Assembly: GCF_020520425.1 (NCBI RefSeq)
Contig: NC_079491.1
Location: forward strand, 23,675,449 to 23,739,448
Length of the DNA: 64,000 nt
DNA from: Spinacia oleracea
Taxonomy: Eukaryota; Streptophyta; Magnoliopsida; Caryophyllales; Amaranthaceae
Reading direction: 5' to 3'
The position numbers were made by a program, and so were the translations under genes. A model generated the notes under the pieces. That model did not search any database. It saw only the letters and a program-made list of their open reading frames with translations, and was not told where the DNA came from. How positions within the stretch are numbered: position 1 is the first letter of the stretch; the number at the start of each line of letters is the position of its first letter. Shown here piece by piece: positions 51,901-62,542 of this stretch.

Positions 51901-52764
51901 TTCAAAGAGTTGGTGGATATCGGCACTGACACATAGTATAGAAAATATAAACACAAAACTATACCATTCTGAAGGCCATTTTACCTACCAAGGTCACCTT
52001 AAGTTCTACATAATTCGTCACTTGTATACTTAAGATTTCATAGGAATATCATTGTTGTGTTTTTAGTTTTATAGCTTAGGTGAAGCATTTGAATAATGCC
52101 AATCGAAGGAAAATAGCAGTAACTTCAAATTTATTTATCTGCTTTGTTGTAGTTGTTGATTATCTATGCTTCGCACCCCTCTTAATTCCCGAAAAAGAAA
52201 CATCCTTGTCTACCTCCTACATTGTGGCAGGTTTTATATGTGCATCAGATTCTAACTACTCACATAGTCACATGTGATGTGATTGAAATTGCAATAGAAA
52301 GTTCCACAATCAGTTCAATGCAGTAAAGAAACACTTGCTTTGCACAAATTAATTAATTCATCTTAAGTGGCAATACGTAAACAAAAAGGTTAATGAGTTG
52401 CACATGAAGTACCTAGCCACTGAGCCCACTGCGCGAGCAGCTGCGAAAATATAAACGACCAATGAAGATTGACCTTCCTCCCTTGATCATCCAGTAGCTC
52501 TTCCAATGAATATTGCTAAAATTTAATACAACATTTAGAGATCAAACCATAATCATCATTCACCAAAAATCCCAGAAAGCAATACGAATAACGTTTTACA
52601 AGAAGAAAACAATTCACCTCACTATGTCTATCACCATACTCACGATGATTCCCAAGCAATGGCTCCCCTAAACTCCCGAAATCCGATGAATCGTAATGCT
52701 CACGCCTTCTACCATCAACATCCCCATGATGAAGCCTTCTCCTCAAAGTAGTCGACGGTGACAT
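42976..52764 (-). CDS. ELMO/CED-12 domain-containing protein
   Basis: Exons: 52764-52618, 52515-52413, 46405-46305, 45871-45803, 44719-44604, 44521-44467, 43617-43497, 43312-43170, 43077-42976; 957 nt, 318 aa, all phases close. The N-terminus (MSPSTTLRRRLHHGDVDGRR) matches plant ELMO proteins of the At1g03620 type. A hydrophobic stretch (LHWSFIFSQLLAQWAQWLA, about 68-86) may bind membrane. The ELMO domain covers about 118-310 and includes ELWKEMGWQGTDPSTDFRGG (about 162-181), EWEYPFAVAGINISFMLAQM, ASYMEFNDVLKSTRTQLERE and the C-terminal DLPAYNLL. In animals ELMO and ELMOD proteins act with Rac GEFs or as Arf GAPs; plant function is largely unknown. The ATG at 52764 is used because the frame upstream offers only TTG. 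A leader intron (about 52807-52988) is likely. Intron 2 is 6.0 kb and holds a large inverted retrotransposon repeat. Confidence 0.94.
46669..47106. mobile_element. Stowaway-like MITE in ELMO intron 2
   Basis: The left end TTCCCTCCGTTAATGAAAGT and the right end GGGAACGGAGGGAGCA form a terminal inverted repeat. TA precedes the left end, but the right flank is CAATA, so the duplication is imperfect. The interior is rich in T and C, with a C run near 46877. Confidence 0.5.
48180..48976 (+). pseudogene. Ty3/gypsy gag-protease fragment, left arm
   Basis: The frame shows GYINNILVGSSINIS, the protease region, then a segment ending LLGRPWLREN, and after a stop an open run VVASTLHQKAKGMLAFPSGV to QRLRKRLE (48677-48976). 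The order protease, LLGRPW, STLHQK is that of gypsy-type Pol ahead of reverse transcriptase. A 6-bp deletion at 48437/48438, seen by comparison with the other arm, removes the catalytic Asp codon and the next one. No reverse transcriptase follows. It is defective. Confidence 0.75.
49100..49500. repeat. Nested sub-repeats at the axis of the inverted repeat
   Basis: A unit with TTGCGCTTGGCAACATACA and CGATCCAGGAGTCATGATG occurs as direct copies near 49310-49375 and 49405-49460, and as an inverted copy near 49118-49185. A second unit, CATTAATCCTAACGGCAAGT, recurs near 49255 as CATTAATCGTAACACCAAGT. The axis of the large inverted repeat therefore consists of several smaller direct and inverted units. 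Confidence 0.7.
49600..50340 (-). pseudogene. Ty3/gypsy gag-protease fragment, right arm
   Basis: On the minus strand the frame reads FTNNELPIYPYHNHALHI and then GYINNILVDNGSSINIS. DNGSS matches the aspartic-protease active-site D-x-G motif; the Asp codon is at 50155-50153. Downstream, the GRPWL and TSTLHQK-type blocks seen in the left arm recur with stops and frame changes. It is a defective copy of the same element segment in opposite orientation. Confidence 0.75.
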
Positions 52765-53339
52765 AACCAAATTAACTCCAAATTCTTCTCTTGCAATCAA
52801 ATAGACCTAAATTGCGTCAAATTGGGCATGAAAATCATCAATTCTAATGAAAATTAACTAATCAAGAAAAATCTCCTAAAAACCCCATGATCAGAAACAA
52901 AAAATTGTAGTTTCAAAAATGAAAATTACCTAAAAATAAAGGATTCGCAAAAAAAATAAAAATGAATTTCTGAAACAGTATCTTATACCTTGCTTGGCTT
53001 GATTTCCAGTTTCCTTTAAATAACGCAAATAATTGAAAATCTTCAGAAGCAAGCAAAGAGGTAGGAAGAAGGTGATTGAATGATTAAGTGTTTGAATAAA
53101 TCGGAAGCTCGACTATTGGGGATTCTGAAATTGTAATTGGATAACTGACGTTTTTGCTCAAATTGTTAAGTACTTTTCAAATTGGAGTTGACGATGTAAT
53201 TTCTTCATTAAATTTTTATTTGTGTTACTTTCTTGTAGTTTAGTTTTAAGAGCTGACTGGTCATTTTATTTACTCATTTTCCAATGAAAACACGGTCTCT
53301 TTTTCCAATGTATTTATCCGTGATGACAATAAAATCTAA

Positions 53340-53997
53340 TCTAATATATATTATATAAATAAAGGAGGCATATTTGCTGAAATATTAAAGCGCCACCTGG
53401 GATTACTATTGGTTTCGGCTAATGTAAAATAAGATTTTTAATTTATTTTTGATTTTAAAAAATCAAGTGCCACGTAGATAATTAATTAGGTGTCACGTAG
53501 ATATTTTAATTAATTAATTACTAATTAATATGTATAATTCCTTTCGAAATCAAACACTCTAATAATTAAAAAATAAATCTAAAATAAAATTCATCCAAAA
53601 ATAAAACACTAATCTAAAAAATAAAATTCATCCAAAGTTAAACACTAATCTAAAACAAATTAAATCCAAAATCAAACACTAATTCAATATCAGAGCACCA
53701 CGTAGAAACACTAATGGTTTCGGCCAATGAAAAATAAGATTTCAAAATTGTTTTTGAATAAAAAAGTCGAGTGCCACGTATATATTTTTATTGATTAATT
53801 ACTAATATTACGTATATACAACTAATCCGAAATCAAACACTTTAATAATTAAAAAAATAAATCTAAAATGAAATTTAATCAAAAATCAAAAACTAATCTA
53901 ATATAATATATAAAATATAACAGTTAGTATATATAGAGAAGTTTTATTTGAACTTAACAATTTAATAGATTCGTGCATCGCACGGGCTAAAAACTAG
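53340..53997 (+). mobile_element. Non-autonomous Helitron, about 660 bp
   Basis: The 3' end has the classic form: a hairpin CGTGC-ATC-GCACG (53972-53984), then CTAG at 53994-53997, followed by T. The 5' end is TC preceded by A at 53340 (or 53335), next to TAATATATATTATATAAA. No inverted repeat or duplication is needed or seen. Inside, a unit with GGTTTCGGC, GTGCCACGTA and AAATCAAACAC occurs twice (about 53395-53640 and 53695-53890). No Rep/helicase is present. It lies upstream of the ELMO gene. Confidence 0.75.
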
Positions 53998-54089
53998 TAT
54001 TGTATATATGGGTAAATATTTAATCTAAAAAGTACTTAAAAGTTAGCCCAGTATAATATAAAAGTTATCTAATTTAGTGATAAATGTTA

Positions 54090-54348
54090 CTCCCTTCGAA
54101 TCTAAATGTTTTTCCCATTTAGAACCTTGACATTATTCACGATGGAAGAGAATCTTATAAATTACGTTCAATATATAAGAAAAAAACATAGTCATGTGGG
54201 GTCTTGTTTGATTCGTCTTAACGAATACTTTAATAATATGAAAATTTTATAATTTTTAATAACATGTAATTTGAGATATTAACGATGTAAATGTGCATTG
54301 GCATGTGTGCCAAAAGAAATTGGGAAAAACATTTAGATTCGGAGGGAG
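54090..54348. mobile_element. Stowaway MITE, 259 bp
   Basis: TA flanks both ends. The left end CTCCCTTCGAATCTAAATGT and the right end ACATTTAGATTCGGAGGGAG are an inverted repeat with one or two mismatches. First of three Stowaway elements in 1.4 kb. Confidence 0.8.
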
Positions 54349-54372
54349 TATCACTTAATAAAAAGTATAGTA

Positions 54373-54746
54373 CTCCCTCCGTTTCTTTTTGTTTGTTATG
54401 TTTAGACTTTTGCACGTTTTAACGTATAATAAAGATTTTTTTTTCTTTTTTATGAAAAAATAAACCCAAGTAAAATCTCAATCCACTAATCATTACAACA
54501 ACCAATAAGATTGTTTTATTTATTAAAATGAACCAATAATGGAAAAGCTCAAACATTGCTAACTTAACATACTTGGGAAATTGCACATATATTTAATGAG
54601 TTGAAAAAATTGGACCAATTAAAATTAAAAGATGGCACAAAAAATGATAGTATAATAAGTTTATAAAAGGAAATATTTCCCCACGTAACAAACATTGTGA
54701 AACACCTTAAAAGGAATACGTAACAAACAAAAAGAAACGGAGGGAG
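54373..54746. mobile_element. Stowaway MITE, 374 bp
   Basis: TA flanks both ends (54371-54372 and 54747-54748). The left end CTCCCTCCGTTTCTTTTTGT and the right end ACAAAAAGAAACGGAGGGAG are a perfect 20-bp inverted repeat, suggesting a young copy. Confidence 0.85.
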
Positions 54747-55148
54747 TAGTATTTTTTAAAAATTACTAAAAATGGATAAAGGTAATCATTTGACCATTTA
54801 AAATGTTTATCCATAAACGTAGAAAACTAGAGAGGGAGAGCAATAGAGGGGGATTAGTAGAGGATTGGAGGGGGTTTGTAAGTGAGAAAAATGGGTAGTA
54901 TTTATAGGGGTGAGAAAGGACTATTGCAAATACGGGGCACCTCAATGTTATAAGAAAGAAATATAGATTAGTAGGAGGATTTTGTAAATAAATAAATAAA
55001 TTTGATTAACCATGACTTGATTAACCTCTAGCCGCTTTCGTTTTATTGGCAAATTGGTAAATTACATTGCCAGGATGCTCAAACGGTCGATACGAGGTGC
55101 ACGTCTTAGGGGGAAATGAAGGTCATTAGCATCGTCAACTAAATAATA

Positions 55149-55487
55149 CTCCCTCCGTCCCGGAATACTCGAAACGGTTTGATCGACACAAAGTTTAATG
55201 CATTATAATTGACTTATTATTTAATTAGATGATAGTTGGTAGTGGAGTATTGTTTTAATATAGGTAGCGGAATGTGTGTCAACTTTTAAAGGGGTAGGGG
55301 GTTGGGGTGGGGTAGTGGAATTTTTTAATGTTTTTTAGGGAGTAGGGATGTAAGTGGATCCTTGGGTAAGTGAGAAATTGATACTCCAACTCCAATATTA
55401 CTAAAAGTTTCCATTTTTAGAAACGTTGCAAGTAATCCGGGACGACCTTATAAGGAAAGCGTTTCGAGTATTCTGGGACGGAGGGAG
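55149..55487. mobile_element. Stowaway MITE, 339 bp
   Basis: TA flanks both ends (55147-55148 and 55488-55489). The left end CTCCCTCCGTCCCGGAATAC and the right end ATTCTGGGACGGAGGGAG are an inverted repeat with one mismatch, and the pairing extends through CGAAAC further in. Confidence 0.85.
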
Positions 55488-55489
55488 TA

Positions 55490-56647
55490 TATTTTATGTC
55501 ATACTAGACAAGAAATAAGATAATCATTTTTGGAAAGAAGTTGTCGTCGTTTAAAAAAACGTCGAACGTTAGAAATGTAGACCCTAATTGACATAATTAC
55601 TAAAATGGCGTCCTATGAAAATTGGTCATACTCCGTATATTATTTACCTTACCCGAAGGCTCGTCTTAACAAGGTTGTTGTCGCATTGTTTGGACAATGA
55701 CATATTATACCATCTCTTAATCGTAATAGTAGTTTTTGGGAGATAGTACTTCTTGGAGTGCACTTTTTAGTAGTATTTCCTACATGGTGTACTTCCTGGT
55801 ATGAATAACATTATTCTTAAAAGCACTTATCACGTTCCATATTAGTAGTAGGGAGGCTAGTGGTTGTAAAATAATACTTCCTTCGTTCTTATTTATTTAC
55901 ATGACACAATTGAGTTTTTGATACTATTGACACAAACTCCTTTAACTTCCTTTTATGATTTATACTTACGAAAAAATATATCAACTTTTTATAACTTTTT
56001 ATAATTTTTACTTCACATGTACATTGTTTTTCTTGAGATAAAAGATGATTCAAACTTGAAAGGAATTCTATCTTCCTTGGTTGGAAGAAAAAAGACATAA
56101 CTGCAACGTAGAAGGAAGAAAAGTAATCTGTAGCAGTTATGTGGTTTCAACGTAGGGCCGTCAATTGATAGAAAGAGAGGAATGGTAGAATGAAGAAAAA
56201 GGGAGAGAGAGAGACAGGGTGAGGAAAGACAAGTCTAAAATACTAGAAAGAATTTTGCAATGGAGGAATGGTAGAATCTTCGCCTTATAGGTCGATCTGA
56301 TCCACAGACAATTGCTGAGAGTGGCTGTTGAGACAATTGTTCCCGACTCAGATTTCAGCTGTGAACATCATACAGCTAAATGAGATATAAGTTTTTCATT
56401 GTTACCTAAGAGAACTAAAAGCTACTCTGCTCGTTTTTAAAGGATACATGTCTAACTACAGATGTAAGATGGTTTTGTAACTAATAAATAACCCCCTTAA
56501 TGCTACACAACATCCATCAAAGTTGATAGACAGAGTATGGTGCCAAAAGGTGTATAGCCTACAAGTAAACAAGAGCCCCTAATAATGTACAGTCGCATGG
56601 GAGAAATATCAAATATCCCTCTCCCTTCTAAAAATGTCAGCATACAG
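55490..56647. other. Spacer downstream of the RPRD-like gene
   Basis: The right part (about 56300-56647) should be the 3' UTR of the minus-strand RPRD-like gene. A one-ended Stowaway-like start (TACTTCCTTCGTTC) lies at about 55874. No gene is seen. Confidence 0.5.
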
Positions 56648-59600
56648 TTACTGCCGCTGCACAGGTGGTGTTGAAGGCTGACTGTTTGACCCATAAAGAC
56701 CAATACCAGGTGGCCGATAGAATCCTCCACTTGCATTCTGTTGTTGAGGAGGCTGAAGCGGCTGTGAGCTTTGAGGCCCTGGTGGTCGTGCAAGTCCCAT
56801 GGAAACATGAGATGGAAAAGGAGGTGGTGGTGGTAAGCTGTTACTACCAAATCCATAAGGCATCATATTCATCATCATACCAGCAGACTGAGTAAACTGA
56901 TTAAGAACTGGATTGGTAGGTTGCAGAGATGGGGGAGGTGGCGGCAGGGGAGGCGGGCCCAATGAACCCTGCATGCTGGACTGGGAGGCTGGGTTACCCG
57001 ATATCGGTTGCTGGATAGGGGTAAAATAGGGTGAGCTACCTGGATCAAGGTTTGCAACATCTGCTCCTGATGATGGCTGTTCGAGTTTTTGCCGTTTTTC
57101 AGGAGAGAACATTGTCAAGTTAGCAGAAAACCCTCCCTTTCTCAAGCTATCATTCTTTGAAGCAGCCTCTTGTGCCACAAGGGAAGAAAGGACCGAGGTA
57201 AGCATCTGTGCTGAGGATGTGGAAGCAGCAAGCTTAGCAGCAACAGCAGCAGCTGCAGCCTTTTTACTATCTTCATCAGATGCTGTGAGTGCAGCAAAAG
57301 AGGTTACATGTTGATTAGGAGTTTGAGGAACTTGATGAACAGGAATCTGCTGATTGCCAATTGGTTGACTTGGAGGGATTTGAAGACTGCTTGTCGGCTG
57401 CAAAGAGTTATTATACTCTCCCGTCATTGGCGGTTCAGTCAATGCACGAACTGATCCAGCTGATAAACCGTGATCATGCGATGATACCTTTGGCCTCAGA
57501 ATTCCCACGTCATTAATCCGACTACGAGCAATCTGCAACTCCATGCACATCACCAACTCAGCGGCAAAATTATTTGGAGAAAATGAAGCAATAATTATAG
57601 TAAAAGGGCATAAAATGTAGTAAAAAACGAAGAAATTAACTTTCTTAATTAAACAAATCCGATTCTTACCTAAAGGCAGCAATTAGCATGATCTGTCTAC
57701 ATATACAACGACAATATTTCAAAACCCATAAAACAAATGATGGGAGTTCCACATGACATAGTATGGTAATCCTGAAAAAAACATGTAATGAAACTACACC
57801 ATAAGGGGTTATAACATTTTGAATAGCTTAAGGTTCAAATTCCCACCTCACATAATCTAAAGACTCGGATGTGCAATTACTCCTGAACGGCATTGGACCT
57901 TATCATCTAACAGATTCTTGAGGGTATTAGCTTCCCCTTGTGAAGTTTTCAAATTTTGAGGCTTAATTTTGGAGTCAAGTAATAACTTCCTACAGTTACG
58001 TTATTATTCTAATATTGTAGATTATTACTCAATAGTTAAAGGGCAAGTACTTTTGTTTTTGTCTTTACCCCTCTTAAATGTGAGTGACATTCCCTTCCTG
58101 TTTTTTCCAACATACTATGAAATACGGAGTTTATTTTTACTTAACGAAAAAACTTTAAGCTTGCCATTCAGATTCCCACTTGCGGTGAATTTCATGCCTT
58201 GTTGCCATCTCCTTTGGCTGACATAAGCAGAGGGAAGTTCTAACAATATAGTAGGTGCTATGGCGGAGCAAAAACATCAGGCTCTTCCCAAGTAGATCCC
58301 TGCGTCAAAAATATATGGCTGTTGTTTTCTTGGCCTCTCTTTGATGTCTTAATCTATTGGAAGAATCCTAATCTTTCCATAGCCAACGACCTCTCTGAGA
58401 GTTGAGACATTGATGTAAAAGATGAACTTGCATGTCAACAACGGAATTCTGAGAGTCTTACAAAAAGGAAGTAGCAACAAACCTTAATGTAAAGATCAAG
58501 TCTTACCATGAATACTGCCTGTCACAAAAGTACGAGTAGATCTTAAATGACTTTTGGACCACTGCTAGGAAACACGATTAAACTCAATTCATGGTCCAAG
58601 AACCAAGGCGCAGAATGCTCACACAAATATATAAGATCAAGATCATGTGAAAACGAGTAACTGTAAACTGAGATTATATCTCAATCTTGCATTGTCTTCT
58701 TAATATAAGGTCCAGAATGAACCTGTATCATGGAAAGGCGAGACTTGTTCTACCTACTTAGTTTAAATAACTTGCTTCTAAATAGAACTTTTAATGAAGC
58801 TTGTAGTATAGCCTAATTTTTAAAAATTCGTACTCCTTGATTGATACAAGTAATTAGGTTTTTTATGTTGATTACAGAATAAGAAATCTAAAGGTGATTA
58901 CCTTATGGCCTATTTGGGAACTAGAATTTCATTTGAAATTCTGGATTTTGCCCAATTAACTTGTTTGGAAAGACATGGAATTTGGATTTGGATTTGGCCC
59001 AATTCCAAGTCCCTTAGAAAACAAGGCCAATGTAAAGAGTTTGAAATGCAAATGAAATGTGGTATTTGAAATCCATTTATTTCGCTCTCTTCTCTACTCT
59101 CAGTCAACCTTTCTTCTTCTTCCTCTCTTCACTTTCCCTCCCCTCTGCCATTGATGAACTACCAAGATCTCGATCGACTCTCTCTTCCTCTCATGCCAGC
59201 CTCCATTTATTCTATCTCCTTCACCTACTACTCCTTATCTAGCTCTCCTCGATCACCCTTGTCTCATAGCCTCGTTGTCGTGGCCGCTTTGTAACCACTT
59301 CGCAACTTCGTTATCCTTGCCACCTTGTAACCTTATTGTCAACGCCAACGACCCGTCCATTCTCCTAATATCAATATGATTACGGCGCCATGAGAAGATT
59401 GAAGTGAATACAACGAAATTCCAAGAGTTAGGGTTTTGTTTTCCCCAATTTTGAAACTTGAAGCTGATATTAATTTTGGTAGTATATTGTTGATTAATTG
59501 GATAATTCCATGACTAGCATGTTTAATTGTTGTTGAATAACACATTTTTATTTGAAGTTGGGATTCTATTGAACATCATCCTTTTTTAACACCATTATTT

Positions 59601-62225
59601 TCCTTGATTGTTAATCTGATTTAAATATGTACTCCCTCTGTTCCATAATGTTCCTCACTTTTCCATTATACGCGGTCTCCAATGCACTACTCTGACCGTT
59701 AATAGTTTTAATTTTGCATTAGTAAAAATTATAAAAAATGATATTTAGAAAATTTATATTGAAACGAATCCAATAATATCCCACAAGTTAATATTTTCAC
59801 TCTTAATTATACTATTAATTAAGGTCAAAGTTTTTAAACTTTGACCATATGAATAGTAAACATGAGGAACATTGTGGAATTGAGGGAGTATGTACTAGGG
59901 TTGGGTGTATTGTTTTAATTGTTCTTCATAATCAGTTGATTTATAGTTTCGTTGGATTATTTTGGTGTAATATTTTTTAAAATGAACTAAGTAAAAATGT
60001 AATTATGCTTTTTTAAATGTACTTAATTTATTTATTTCTCCTGATTTTTATTTTTAATTCCTTGCGTTTTAAATTTTACATTTTTACTATCCTTTATGAT
60101 ATTTTTCTTTAATCTATATTATATATTTTTTCTTATTTTACTTCCATTTTTTCACTTTCCCCCTCTTCCTTGTTTATTCTTTTAACTTGCCGCTCCTTTC
60201 TTGTTTGATTGGTCACAATGACAATCTCCTATGTCGATTCATGTTATCCGACCCCCAAATGTTGGGACTAAGGCTTTGTTGTTGTTGTTGAAATAATTTG
60301 CTGTAAAATTAATATTCTAATGGTGAATTGAAATGTCTATTGTTGCCAAACAACATATTAAGAACTTGAAATTTCGGATTTCGAATTCTCATGTCTCCCA
60401 AAAACAAAATTCGGAATCAAATTCTAAGATTTTAATTCCAGAAATTGAAATTAACCATTTGAAATGAAATCCATGATTCCAAACGCAACCTTATTGGATT
60501 TCATTGAAATAAAAAGATAGGGAAAGGATTTATAAGATTCAAAAGTAAGGAGTTGAGAACGGCAATAACTAGAGATTGCGAAAAAGATGGGAGTTTTTAC
60601 GATAGAAACCCTGAATCAAACTGGACTGGACTCGAGCATTGAAGGAGAAGGAATTGATCACACATCCCACACAGTAATGTGTAAACTCTTTGAAACACCA
60701 TAGTAATTGATCAAATTGATATCATCGATCAAATTGTAATTGACGGAATATATCAGGTTAGAGATATAGGTATTATCCTCTAATCAATTTGTAATCCAAA
60801 ATCAGGGAACCCTATTGGTTAGTTTTGGTTATTTCTTTTGATTGACTATCGCTCGGAGGCAGAAATTTCTGATACGTGGTAAGATAACGGTTTTAATGGT
60901 ATGGTTGTTTAGAACTTAATACTTCCTCTGTTCTCAAATAAGTGCAACATGGGGGAGACTGACACGAAGATTAAGAAGACCCATGTCACGAGGAGAGAGA
61001 TAGAGAGAAACCATAAACCAACAGAAATGTACATTGCTTTTAGAATGGAAGAAGAATAACAAAAATATTAGCTCAATCATTTGTGTAAATCCCATGGAGG
61101 ATGTAGGTACAAATCCTACATGGATTGAAGGAATTATTCCACCTTATAACGCCCTATATTTTCACTAATCACCTTTTCAGAAACACATACCAATTATTTG
61201 TCAATTTATCATTCCTTTAATTGCTCTTTTGAAGCTCATACCAAGACAAACTCTTAAAGGAGCGAGGCACAAAAGCTCCCTTTGAGCCTCAACCCTTACT
61301 TCAAATAACCGATTTAGCGGTGGCACCTGCTTGCATGTTTCTTGAAAATGAGGTTAACATACTTTCTAGTCTAGTAAGCTACAATTTATCCTTAGTTTTG
61401 TTATACATGATTTAAAATAACGAGTGCTCTCAGTAGGGACTAGGGAGGAAGAGTTTTACCCGTAATTGACGCTGTAGAGTCTCAAGCTGCGCTTCCTGAA
61501 AGAATACAACTATTAGGAATGGTTTTCAGAAAACCGTAACATATACAAACAGATAAATGTGGAACATTCTGGAGTCCTTTCAGCTACCCTTGGTGCAAAG
61601 GTTTTGGTTGTCGATTTTCCTAGAAAGTTAAATTCCAAATTCATTGATGCTCTCCAACTCTACCTCTCTTTCCTGCTTCTACTTCTTGATGTGTGAACTT
61701 TTTCTGTGACAATGTTCGTGACAAGCCATGACCAATTTTAGACTTTAGGTAACCAACCAAGACAATCAAGATTGTCGCTTTATGATGAGATGGCTCAAAA
61801 GGTTGGAGGAAGTGGTTCAGGATTCTTGAGTAATGCCCAGTCTAATACACCATACTTCCTCCGTTCTGTTTTAGTTGACACATATTGACTTTTGAGTTTT
61901 GACACTGTTTATGTAATCTACTTTGAATATCATTTGTGATTAATACTTAATAAAAAAATGTAATCATGTGGATCTTGTTAGAATTGTCTCATTGTATAAG
62001 TTTATAACACCAACTTTTTATATGTTGATAAAAAAAATATATTAATGATTGAATTTTTGCATTGGAAAACGTAATACAAGAAACATCGTAAAATCCCTTA
62101 ACGGATGAAGTATTAAATAATTTGCAAGTTTGATAAGAAGCTAATGCTGCAGCACAATGCCTTGGCATCCATTGCAGCACATGATGATGGGAAAGGTATG
62201 AGTGCATCAAGCTCTCCCTCCCTCC

Positions 62226-62295
<70 letters not shown>

Positions 62296-62542
62296 TCCCA
62301 CACTCCCACACAAATGTTCCTTACTTTATCTCTTGCTCAAATTCCCTATGTCTAACAAAGTTAACAAAGAAATTCTATATTAGAGAAAAGCAAGAGACGT
62401 ACTTGATCCTGAACTGCCTCTTTTAGCAGAGAAACCAGAGTTACCCGGATGGCTTCTGTACCTTCAAGTTGTCGGACACATTCCTGAAGGACATTTTCCT
62501 GCTCCTGCATCTCATCTGCAACACCGGTCCCTGGCTGGATTC
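56648..62542 (-). CDS. RPRD/CID-family pre-mRNA regulation protein, 3' part
   Basis: Three exons are visible: 62542-62403 (two leading bases complete a codon from an upstream exon), 61495-61460 and 57532-56648; all phases fit, giving 352 codons including the stop. The first two encode a coiled coil (ENVLQECVRQLEGTEAIRV, SLLKEAVQDQ, EAQLETLQRQLR) typical of plant homologues of human RPRD1. The long last exon starts IARSRINDVGILRPK and encodes an Ala-rich block (KKAAAAAVAAKLAAS), then TSVLSSLVAQEA, then Pro/Gln/Met-rich tail sequence ending PPVQRQ. The family's N-terminal CID domain binds the phosphorylated RNA polymerase II C-terminal domain and acts at transcription termination; it is not in these exons and should lie beyond 62542, probably outside the window. 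Intron 57533-61459 holds a PIF-like element and a nested Stowaway. Confidence 0.88.
58906..60490. mobile_element. PIF/Harbinger-like element, 1585 bp, in RPRD intron
   Basis: TTA flanks both ends (58903-58905 and 60491-60493). The left end TGGCCTATTTGGGAACTAGA followed by ATTTCATTTGAAAT mirrors the right end, with TTTGAAATGAAATCCATGAT then CCAAACGCAACC. It shares end sequence and interior words (TTGGATTTGGCCCAATTCCA; GAGTTAGGGTTTTGTTTTCC) with 30487-31332. A Stowaway at 59632-59888 is nested inside. No transposase is seen. Confidence 0.7.
59632..59888. mobile_element. Stowaway MITE, 257 bp, nested
   Basis: TA flanks both ends. The left end CTCCCTCTGTTCCATAATGT and the right end ACATTGTGGAATTGAGGGAG form an inverted repeat with a few mismatches. 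It inserted into the PIF-like element, so it is the younger of the two. Confidence 0.75.
61855..62110. mobile_element. Stowaway MITE, 256 bp, worn
   Basis: TA flanks both ends (61853-61854 and 62111-62112). The left end is CTTCCTCCGTTCTGTTTTAG; the right end AACGGATGAAG is recognisable but has diverged. It lies in the intron between the first two visible RPRD exons. Confidence 0.6.
62229..62295. repeat. Compound (CT)n(CA)n microsatellite
   Basis: About 23 CT units are followed directly by about 10 CA units, then CTCCCACACTCCCACAC. It lies about 110 bp from a coding exon of the RPRD-like gene. Confidence 0.9.

Noticed and set aside
52765-52800. Upstream in-frame extension of the ELMO protein (IAREEFGVNLV)
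   Set aside because: The extension would begin at a TTG codon, not ATG, and a likely splice acceptor (TTTAG at about 52807) lies just upstream; the ATG at 52764 also matches the start of plant homologues.
57533-57682. Extension of the RPRD last exon upstream to an ATG at 57682
   Set aside because: The extra residues are hydrophobic and unlike the family, and TTGCAG at the 57532 border is a good acceptor in phase with the preceding exon.
60923-61060. Further Stowaway element starting TACTTCCTCTGTTCTC
   Set aside because: Only a left end is present; no matching right end or TA pair could be found.
62113-62426. Overlapping frames rich in Leu-Ser or Arg-Glu repeats
   Set aside because: They are translations of the CT/CA microsatellite.
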